In this document: piece by piece, positions 1 through 4,965 of the stretch
Numbering within the stretch: position 1 is the first letter of the stretch
Layout: each line of letters begins with the position of its first letter
NCBI GenBank assembly: GCA_034434335.1
Contig: DAOTZS010000027.1
Location: forward strand, 1-14,260
Source: DAOTZS01 sp034434335
Lineage (GTDB): Bacteria > Chloroflexota > Anaerolineae > CG2-30-64-16
DNA length: 14,260 nucleotides
Reading direction: 5' to 3'
Program-made: the position numbers and the translations under genes
The notes under the pieces: model-generated
The model's database searches: none
What the model was told of the DNA's origin: nothing
Seen by the model: the letters and a program-made list of their open reading frames with translations, nothing else

Positions 1-141
1 CCCAACGGGCTGGCATGTCGTCAGGCCGCGCCGATTGTACAATAGAACCAGGAGGGTGGCAAAACATGAGGTCTAAAGAGTTTTGCTGGCGCGCAGCCCT
101 CTCGCGATGCTCACGCCAGGCAAAAAGCGCGCCCCTGGTGA
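1..141. other. Left-edge intergenic DNA, no gene recognised
   Basis: No convincing coding region is seen. There is a 7-bp inverted repeat, GCAAAAC (59-65) and GTTTTGC (80-86), next to an AGGAGG at 51-56 and an ATG at 66. The frame from that ATG stays open into degV, but its translation (Arg/Cys/Ser-rich, then reading through the mobile element) resembles no protein and crosses a promoter, so I treat it as chance. A TACAAT at 36-41 could be a -10 box but has no clear -35 partner. Confidence 0.4.
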
Positions 142-169
142 TTGCACTTGCCGGCCGCCGTGGTATAAT
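142..169 (+). promoter_or_regulatory. Extended -10 sigma70-type promoter upstream of degV
   Basis: A perfect TATAAT (164-169) is preceded by TG one base upstream (TGG-TATAAT), an extended -10. A weak -35 TTGCAC (142-147, 3 of 6 consensus bases) lies 16 bp upstream. Transcription would start near 176 and give a leader of about 300 nt before the degV start at 483. That leader includes the structured segment 192-274 and mobile element copy 1. This is sequence pattern only. Confidence 0.5.
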
Positions 170-191
170 GAGGTACAGGACGGATGCGATA

Positions 192-274
192 AAGCCCTTG
201 CGGCTTACATGGGGCCCCTCCACAGCACGCTCAGACGACACCCTGGCGGGAGCTATCAGGCCTGAGGACCCATG
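192..274 (+). promoter_or_regulatory. Structured leader segment (possible cis-acting RNA)
   Basis: Two consecutive hairpins start about 16 nt after the predicted transcription start. The first is AAGCC (192-196)/GGCTT (202-206) with a 5-nt loop. The second is a long stem, CATGGG (208-213)/CCCATG (269-274), continued by CCTC (217-220)/GAGG (264-267) across a small internal loop. It encloses CCC-TGGC-GGG (241-250). I do not recognise a known riboswitch class (no B12 box, T-box or TPP/FMN/glycine core), and no U-run follows. It could be a leader RNA, a small RNA or chance pairing in G+C-rich DNA. Confidence 0.35.
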
Positions 275-300
275 GGCAATCCAAATAAGCTTACTGGAAT

Positions 301-407
301 GTAACTATTCAGTGGTGACTGGATGCTTACATGAAAGGTGTCGGCGGAAGCCGACACCCGGCACGAAGTGCCCAGAAGGGGCGATTTCAATCGGCCTGAA
401 TAGTTAT
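301..407 (+). mobile_element. MITE copy 1 (107 bp, internally deleted)
   Basis: The left end GTAACTATTCAG (301-312) and right end CTGAATAGTTAT (396-407) are inverted repeats differing only at the outermost base. Flanking octamers ACTGGAAT (293-300) and CCTGGAAT (408-415) match at 7 of 8 bases, as expected for an aged 8-bp target duplication. Internally there is a 9-bp stem hairpin (GGTGTCGGC-GGAA-GCCGACACC) and a GGCAC-GAA-GTGCC hairpin. Outside a 56-nt deletion it aligns with copy 2 (2429-2591) with about seven mismatches over 107 positions, in the same orientation. It encodes no transposase, so any movement would be in trans. GTAA termini plus 8-bp duplications are the known hallmark of the IS66 family; assignment to it is inference. 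Confidence 0.8.
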
Positions 408-482
408 CCTGGAATTAAGGTGACAAGCGCTTTTGCACTCCTACAGTGCTGTCATCTGGAGAACTGGCCGCGGAGGAGTCCC

Positions 483-1331
483 ATGGACAGTGTTAAGATT
501 GTGGCAGACAGTGGTTGTGACCTGCCGGCCGACCTGGTGGCCCGGTATGATATCACCATCGTTCCGGTCCTGGTCCGCTTTGGCCAGGAAGTGATTTCGG
601 ATGATAAGCTAACCTCGGATCAGTTTTGGGAGCGGGTGAAGCAGACAGCTCAAGCCCCGGCCACTTCATCGCCAGCGCCGATTTCCTTCCAAAAGGTTTT
701 CCAGCGCCTGGTGGAGGCCGGCCATGATGTGGTCTGCCTGACCCTTCCCAGCAAGTATAGCGGCACATTTAATGCTGCCTGGCTGGCGGCCCAGGAATTC
801 GGTGAGCGGGTGCGGGTGGTGGATACCGGTTCTTTCTCCCTGGGGATGGGCCTACAGGTGTTGCAGGCTGCCCGAGAGGCGCTGGCTGGCCGCGGTGCCG
901 AGTTCATCGAGAAGATGATCGAGAACCTGCGTACGCGCACCTCCATTATCTTTGTCCTCGATACCCTGGAATGGGTGCGTCGCGGTGGCCGGCTGGCAGG
1001 CATCATGCCATTGATCGAACGAGTGGCCAGGGCACTCCAGGTCAAGCCGGTGATTGAGATGTGCAATGGTGAGTTTCGCCTGGTAGCCATTACCCGTTCG
1101 CCACGCGCGGCTCTGCAGCGCCTGGAAGAGGAGATACGCGCGCGGGTGCCTGTGGAAGCCGCGGCCGCGGCATATACCCGTGGCCGCGAGATAGCGGCGG
1201 AGTTCGTCGCCCACCTGGCCACCATCCTTAATTTGCCAGCGGGGGATATCCTTGTCACGGAGGCGGGGCCTGCTTTTGCTGCCCACGCTGGCCCGAACGC
1301 CCTGGGCGCCGTAGTGATTCGACGACAGTGA
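483..1331 (+). CDS. DegV family fatty-acid-binding protein
   Basis: The 282-aa product has typical DegV length. Members bind a single fatty acid in the cleft between two domains, and the FakB members present fatty acids to the kinase FakA. Family signatures are present: N-terminal VADSGCDLP, TSSPAP at 61-66, LPSKYSGTF with the ligand-contacting SGT at 93-95, the RRGGR stretch at 166-170, and C-terminal HAGPNALG (268-275). The start at 483 has GGAGG about 5 nt upstream and begins MDSVKIVADS as in the family. The frame is open much further upstream, but that part is not DegV-like. No DAK2-domain fatty acid kinase is in the window, so the partner would be encoded elsewhere. Transcription probably starts near 176, with a MITE in the leader. 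Family call is firm; ligand unknown. Confidence 0.93.
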   Translation: MDSVKIVADSGCDLPADLVARYDITIVPVLVRFGQEVISDDKLTSDQFWERVKQTAQAPATSSPAPISFQKVFQRLVEAGHDVVCLTLPSKYSGTFNAAWLAAQEFGERVRVVDTGSFSLGMGLQVLQAAREALAGRGAEFIEKMIENLRTRTSIIFVLDTLEWVRRGGRLAGIMPLIERVARALQVKPVIEMCNGEFRLVAITRSPRAALQRLEEEIRARVPVEAAAAAYTRGREIAAEFVAHLATILNLPAGDILVTEAGPAFAAHAGPNALGAVVIRRQ

Positions 1332-1364
1332 GTGATCGGGCCTGACGGCCTGCTGTATCAATAA

Positions 1365-1436
1365 GGATAGTGGCGAAAACGGGCCACTACAGTGAACGTG
1401 CCCGGCACGCGCAGTGGTCCAAATTCGCCACTACCC
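1365..1436. repeat. Nested inverted repeat between degV and the phosphoesterase gene
   Basis: A 13-bp arm GGATAGTGGCGAA (1365-1377) is repeated in inverse as TTCGCCACTACCC (1424-1436), with one mismatch. The left arm can also pair with a nearer copy: TAGTGGC (1368-1374) with GCCACTA (1383-1389). GTGC-CCG-GCAC lies in between. The segment is flanked by CAATAAGG (1359-1366) and CAACAAGG (1436-1443), an imperfect direct repeat that overlaps the arms. It could be a small insertion, a terminator/attenuator of degV, or a regulator of the next gene; there is no T-run. Confidence 0.45.
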
Positions 1437-1467
1437 AACAAGGTATGGACTTTGCCGGAGCTGCCAA

Positions 1468-2253
1468 ATGTCCAGAAACGCAACGATGCGTATAGCTGTT
1501 TTGTCAGACTTACACGGCAACCTGCTGGCCCTGGAAGCCGTCCTGGCCGACCTGAGACGCCGTGGCCCCTTCGACCAGATAGTTGTAGCGGGAGACCTGG
1601 TCTGGTCTGGGCCCTGGCCGGCCGAGGTGGTGGATCGGGTACGGGCCCTGAATGCCGTAGTGATCCAGGGCAACACCGATGCCTTCTTCTGCCGGACGGC
1701 AGATAACCCACCTGCAGGCAAGCAAGAAGAGCGCTTTGCAGCACACCTGACCTGGATGCGAGAGCGGCTGGGGCCTGAACGTGTGCGCTACCTGGCCAGC
1801 CTGCCCTTCTCTCACCGTATCTCTCCTGCTCCCGGAGGAGATCTGCTGGTCGTGCATGCCAACCCTACCGACTATGACCGGCCTATCTCGCCCCACATCA
1901 GTGATGCCGAATTAGATGAGCTGCTTCTGGTTGCAGGCCACGAACCCGACTGGAGAGCGCTGGCGTTTGGCCACCTCCACATCCCCTTCATCCGGCGCTG
2001 GCGCGGCCGCTTGTTGGTGAATGTGGCCAGTGTGGGACTCCCTCTGGATGGCGATCCCAGGGCGGCCTATGCCATTCTGACGTGGGATGGCGCGCTGTGG
2101 CAGGCCGAGCATTATCGCGTGGACTATGAGGTGCCGGTGGTGGCGTATCACATGCGCCATTCAGGGATGCCGCGTGGGGCTCACTTCGCCGAACGCCTGA
2201 TGGCAGCCCGCTCTGGCCCCGGCATGCCGGCTGCGATGTTGATGGCCCAATAG
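1468..2253 (+). CDS. Calcineurin-like metallophosphoesterase
   Basis: The predicted 261-aa soluble enzyme carries the full dimetal phosphoesterase signature: D14-x-H16 in SDLHGN, G42-D43 in VAGDLVWSGP, G68-N69-T-D in QGNTD, H130 in VVHANPTD, and GHLH (168-171). These should bind two divalent metals and hydrolyse a phosphomonoester or phosphodiester. The GNTD form and length suit the YfcE-like/Metallophos_2 group, but the substrate cannot be read from sequence. I chose ATG 1468 because GGAG (1457-1460) sits at correct spacing. ATG 1486, just before RIAVLSDLHGN, is an alternative that keeps every motif. The 136-nt gap after degV is occupied by an inverted repeat, so cotranscription with degV is uncertain. 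Confidence 0.9.
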   Translation: MSRNATMRIAVLSDLHGNLLALEAVLADLRRRGPFDQIVVAGDLVWSGPWPAEVVDRVRALNAVVIQGNTDAFFCRTADNPPAGKQEERFAAHLTWMRERLGPERVRYLASLPFSHRISPAPGGDLLVVHANPTDYDRPISPHISDAELDELLLVAGHEPDWRALAFGHLHIPFIRRWRGRLLVNVASVGLPLDGDPRAAYAILTWDGALWQAEHYRVDYEVPVVAYHMRHSGMPRGAHFAERLMAARSGPGMPAAMLMAQ

Positions 2254-2428
2254 CATCTTCCGGCGGCCAGCCTGACCCCGGCGGGCTGCGAGGATTGGGA
2301 AGTCAAAGGCCAGATTCTTGCGCTCATTCGGCTTTGACTAAAGCCCTGCTGAGGGATTAGAGCAAGGTTTCTGGGAACTGCCTGGATGCGGGAAGTGAAG
2401 AAAGTGTGGTATCGCCTCATGACATAAG
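2254..2428. other. Intergenic DNA with a hairpin downstream of the phosphoesterase gene
   Basis: No gene is seen. An 8-bp inverted repeat, AGTCAAAG (2301-2308) and CTTTGACT (2332-2339), could form a hairpin with a 23-nt loop, and a smaller CCCT-GCTG-AGGG follows at about 2345-2356. Neither is followed by a T-run, so this is at best a weak or rho-assisted transcript end. The last eight bases (GACATAAG, 2421-2428) are the left target duplication of MITE copy 2. Confidence 0.35.
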
Positions 2429-2591
2429 GTAACTATTCAGCGGTGACTGGAAGTTGCCCTTTTTGGGCCTGCGGCCAGTGGTCGGTCTTCGCCGACCTTT
2501 CTCATGATGCACATATGAAGGGTGTCGGCGGAGGCCGACACCCGGCACGAAGTGCCCAGAAGGGGCGATTTCAATCGGCCTGAATAGTTAC
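2429..2591 (+). mobile_element. MITE copy 2 (163 bp, longer form)
   Basis: Perfect 12-bp terminal inverted repeats, GTAACTATTCAG (2429-2440) and CTGAATAGTTAC (2580-2591), are flanked by an exact 8-bp duplication GACATAAG (2421-2428 and 2592-2599). Further inward the two ends stay loosely complementary. Internal hairpins are GGTCGG-TCTTCG-CCGACC, a 10-bp stem GGGTGTCGGC-GGAG-GCCGACACCC, and GGCAC-GAA-GTGCC. Relative to copy 1 it has 56 extra nt (2451-2506), so copy 1 is probably the deletion derivative. The exact duplication suggests this insertion is the younger one. It encodes no protein. It lies 63 nt upstream of the antitoxin start and may affect that operon's expression. Confidence 0.88.
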
Positions 2592-2654
2592 GACATAAGT
2601 ATCTGTTAGCCAGCGCGATGAGTGGCGTGTGTTCGTTCCGCAGATAGGAGAACC

Positions 2655-2879
2655 ATGACTCATTCCACAGTTGCAGATTTGACGGTTGATGAGTTTAAGA
2701 AGCTCATCCGCGAAGTGGTTATTCAAACATTAGCGGAGGTGTTTGGTGATCCTGATGAAGGGCTGGAGTTAAATGACGAGTTCAGACTTGAACTCCAGCG
2801 CGCTCTAGCCGCAGATGAAGCGGGGAGCAAGATAATACCAGCACACGAAGTTGCGGCAAGACTCGGCCTGACTTGGTAA
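2655..2879 (+). CDS. RelB/Phd-type small antitoxin of a type II toxin-antitoxin pair
   Basis: The 74-aa acidic protein has an N-terminal helix (TVADLTVDEFKKLIREVV), an acidic middle (GDPDEGLELNDEF), and a C-terminal segment ending IIPAHEVAARLGLTW. I know this layout from antitoxins paired with RelE/ParE toxins in Chloroflexota and cyanobacteria. It would bind and neutralise the toxin and repress its own operon. The start at 2655 follows AGGAGA (2646-2651) with short spacing; an in-frame GTG at 2622 is less likely. Only four nt separate its stop from the toxin start at 2884. The gene is visibly AT-richer than its neighbours, suggesting transfer. Recognition rests on pattern and on the RelE-like neighbour. 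Confidence 0.75.
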   Translation: MTHSTVADLTVDEFKKLIREVVIQTLAEVFGDPDEGLELNDEFRLELQRALAADEAGSKIIPAHEVAARLGLTW

Positions 2880-2883
2880 CATT

Positions 2884-3152
2884 ATGTTCCAAGTAGATTT
2901 TACTCCTGTGGCGGAGGCTGATCTGGCGCGTTTGGATAAGCCCATCGCACAGCGTGTCTGAAAAGGATACGTTGGCTAGCAGAGAACTTTGGAGCCATAA
3001 CACCCGAAGCTTTGACAGGGCCGTGGCAAGGGGTGTTCAAACTGCGCGTCGGTGATTATCGAGTGCTGTATACCTGCGACAGAGAGAAACAGAGGATCAT
3101 TGTGCGCTTTATTAGGCATCGTCGTGAGGTTTACAAGCAAGGCGCTGGCTAA
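2884..3152 (+). pseudogene. RelE/ParE-family toxin, frameshifted
   Basis: The ATG frame reads MFQVDFTPVAEADLARLDKP then IAQRV and stops at TGA 2959-2961 after 25 codons. In the -1 frame from 2958 it continues LKRIRWLAENFGAITPEAL, then LTGPWQGVFKLRVGDYRVLY and HRREVYKQGAG, to TAA 3150-3152. The joined 89-aa product is a complete RelE-type toxin with the usual core (LTG.W.G.FKLRVGDYRVLY and HRREVY). A one-base deletion at about 2958 explains the break, since a pyrimidine restored there gives RVLKRIRWLAENF, as in the family. The second half has no start codon. RelE toxins cleave mRNA on the ribosome. An assembly or sequencing error cannot be excluded; there is no slippery heptamer for programmed shifting. 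Confidence 0.85.
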
Positions 3153-3482
3153 CCTGTGGTTGCATGTGACACCGCTCCACAGCGCAGGTGAAGCGTGTGC
3201 CAGTAGATGGCTTCTTGCGAAAACTGTATGAGGAATATGCGTAGTGATACGGACACTATGGATTATCGAGGGTGAACAACAGATTCCCGGCTTTGTGGCC
3301 ACATATCCGACTGTGCGTACTTTGGTACCGGTGTAAATCGCTGGCGTATGGCTGGCCCAACGAGCGGTTGAGGCTGGCAGTTGTCTTCAGCACTGCAGCA
3401 AAACCATGTAGCATTGGCGGTTGATGACGGGTTGACCGGGTAGCCGGCCGTCTTCTGGGTGTGGGATCGGGATGCGTAAGAG
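3153..3482. other. 330-bp gap with two short overlapping relic frames
   Basis: No complete gene is recognised. A + frame at 3170-3244 reads, in part, VKRVPVDGFLRKLYEEYA and then stops. Its TAG shares a base with a GTG (3244-3246) opening a second frame to TAA 3334-3336 that includes RTLWIIEGEQQIPGFVATYP. Both look more protein-like than chance, and the TAG/GTG overlap is typical of coupled genes, but at 25 and 30 codons they are probably remnants of a small gene pair beside the toxin locus. Nothing else is seen up to the adenosyltransferase start. Confidence 0.25.
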
Positions 3483-4037
3483 ATGACAGGCAGATGGTAT
3501 ACGGGCTCGGGGGATGATGGGTATACGGGGCTCCTGGGCCACGGGCGGGTGCCGAAATACGCGGCCCGCCCCGAAGCCTATGGGTGCGTGGACGAAGCTT
3601 CGGCGGCCCTGGGCCTGGCCCGCGCTCAGGCCCACCAGGGCCCATTGGGTGACCTCCTGGTGACCGTGCAGCGCGATCTCCACCTGCTGATGGCTGACTT
3701 GGCCACCCCACCTGAGGCAGCTACGCGGCCTCCCTGGTTAGGAATCGAACGGGTGGCCTGGCTTGAGCAGGTAATCGCGGAAATGGGCTGCCAGGTAGAG
3801 ATGCCAGCCGGCTTTGTGGTGCCAGGAGATAGCCTCAGCGGTGCAACCCTTGATCTTGCTCGCACGGTAGTGCGTCGCGCCGAGCGTTTGGTGGCGCGGC
3901 TGGCCCACGCTGGTGAGTTGCGAGACGACACACCGCTCAGATACCTCAACCGCCTCTCCTCCCTCCTCTTCATCCTGGCCCGGCTGGAAGATAAAGCAGC
4001 AGGGGTTCAGAAGCCTACTCTGGCCACAGAATCGTAA
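3483..4037 (+). CDS. pduO: PduO-type cob(I)alamin adenosyltransferase
   Basis: The 184-aa product matches the PduO/MMAB family, which moves the 5-prime-deoxyadenosyl group of ATP to cob(I)alamin to make coenzyme B12. The N-terminal ATP-binding signature is clear: YTGSGDDGYTGLLGHGRVPK, followed by EAYGCVDEASAALGLAR. The C-terminal RTVVRRAERLV and PLRYLNRLSSLLFILAR are the family's conserved trimer-interface and active-site helices. The ATG at 3483 is the first possible start after an in-frame TAA at 3477, and its ribosome binding site is weak. It is followed 65 nt later by endonuclease IV on the same strand; the two are probably cotranscribed but not functionally linked. No cobalamin riboswitch or other B12 gene is seen in the window. 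Confidence 0.93.
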   Translation: MTGRWYTGSGDDGYTGLLGHGRVPKYAARPEAYGCVDEASAALGLARAQAHQGPLGDLLVTVQRDLHLLMADLATPPEAATRPPWLGIERVAWLEQVIAEMGCQVEMPAGFVVPGDSLSGATLDLARTVVRRAERLVARLAHAGELRDDTPLRYLNRLSSLLFILARLEDKAAGVQKPTLATES

Positions 4038-4102
4038 GGGGCATGGCGGCCGGGGATGAGCTGCCAGGTGAGAGCCTCAGCTTTGCAGCAAGGAGAAAGA
4101 CT

Positions 4103-4951
4103 ATGCTATTGGGCGCACACATGTCCGTATCGGGTGGGGTCAGCACGGCGTTCGAGCGCGCGCGTTCCATCGGCATCAACACCATGCAGATCTTCACCAA
4201 GAACCAGAACCGCTGGGTCCAGAAACCTACCCCTCCAGAGGAGATCGAACGCTGGTTCAAGTTGCAGGCAGAAACGGGCGTAGCACCCGTGGTATCCCAT
4301 GCCGCTTATCTTATTAACCTCGGCTCTCCTGAGGATGGGCTGTGGGAGAAATCGGTAAACGCCTTTATTGACGAACTGACCCGCGCCGAGCAGCTTGGCA
4401 TCCTCGGCGTGGTGCTCCATCCAGGTGCTCACATGGAAGCTGGCGAGGAGGTGGGCATCGCGCGCATCATTGCCGGCCTGGACCGCGCCCACGCTGCCAC
4501 GCCGGGCTACCGCACCCTGACCATACTCGAGACCACCGCTGGCCAGGGGTCGGTGTTAGGCTACCGCTTCGAGCAGTTGCGCGCCATGCTGGAGGGGGTG
4601 AAGGAGCCAGAGAGGATTGGTTTCTGCTTCGACACCTGCCATGTATTTGCCGCGGGCTACGACATCCGCTCACCACAAGCCTACGAGGCGACCATGGCCG
4701 AATTCGACCGTGTCTTAGGGCTGGAGCGGCTCAAATGCTTTCATTTCAACGATAGCAGGAAGGGCCTTGGCTCGCGCATAGACCGGCATGACCATATTGG
4801 CAGCGGCGTTTTGGGCCTGGCCGCCTTCGGCTTCATCCTCAACGACCCGCGCTTTGTCCACGTGCCCAAGATCCTCGAGACCCCCAAGAGCGAGGACATG
4901 CACGAGGACGTGGAGAACCTGCGGGTGCTGCGTAAGCTGATCCAGCCGTAG
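4103..4951 (+). CDS. nfo: Deoxyribonuclease IV (AP endonuclease, Nfo family)
   Basis: The 282-aa TIM-barrel enzyme cuts 5-prime of abasic sites in base excision repair. All nine zinc ligands of the trinuclear centre align with E. coli Nfo: H66 (VVSHAAY), H106 (LHPGAH), E143 (ILETTAG), D177 and H180 (CFDTCH), H214 (CFHFNDS), D227 and H229 (DRHDHIG), and E259 (ILETPK). The start at 4103 begins MLLGAHMSVSGG as in the family and has AAGGAGA at 4090-4096. An in-frame ATG at 4043 would add 20 residues with no homology. It converges with the YyaL-type gene, leaving 14 nt between stop codons and no visible terminator. Confidence 0.96.
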   Translation: MLLGAHMSVSGGVSTAFERARSIGINTMQIFTKNQNRWVQKPTPPEEIERWFKLQAETGVAPVVSHAAYLINLGSPEDGLWEKSVNAFIDELTRAEQLGILGVVLHPGAHMEAGEEVGIARIIAGLDRAHAATPGYRTLTILETTAGQGSVLGYRFEQLRAMLEGVKEPERIGFCFDTCHVFAAGYDIRSPQAYEATMAEFDRVLGLERLKCFHFNDSRKGLGSRIDRHDHIGSGVLGLAAFGFILNDPRFVHVPKILETPKSEDMHEDVENLRVLRKLIQP

Positions 4952-4965
4952 GGAGATCGCTGAAC

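Noticed and set aside
15..482. 156-residue N-terminal extension of DegV from an open upstream frame, including an ATG at 66 with AGGAGG
   Set aside because: The extension has no DegV similarity and crosses a promoter, a hairpin leader and a mobile element. ATG 483 has a good SD and begins exactly where the family begins.
650..1258. 202-codon - strand frame opposite degV
   Set aside because: It is Arg/Ser-rich shadow coding of a G+C-rich gene with strong family motifs on the + strand.
2301..2339. Rho-independent terminator of the phosphoesterase gene
   Set aside because: The 8-bp stem has a 23-nt loop and is not followed by a T-run, so it is listed only as a hairpin.
2884..3152. Programmed -1 frameshift in the RelE toxin
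   Set aside because: The junction (GTC TGA AAA) lacks a slippery heptamer and the shifted P-site codon would not re-pair. A one-base deletion or sequence error is simpler.
3387..3683. 98-codon - strand frame overlapping the start of the adenosyltransferase
   Set aside because: Half of it is antisense to the conserved ATP-binding motif of the adenosyltransferase, and no family resemblance or SD was found.
4952..4965. Bidirectional terminator between nfo and the YyaL-type gene
   Set aside because: Only 14 nt separate the stop codons and no stem-loop is present there.
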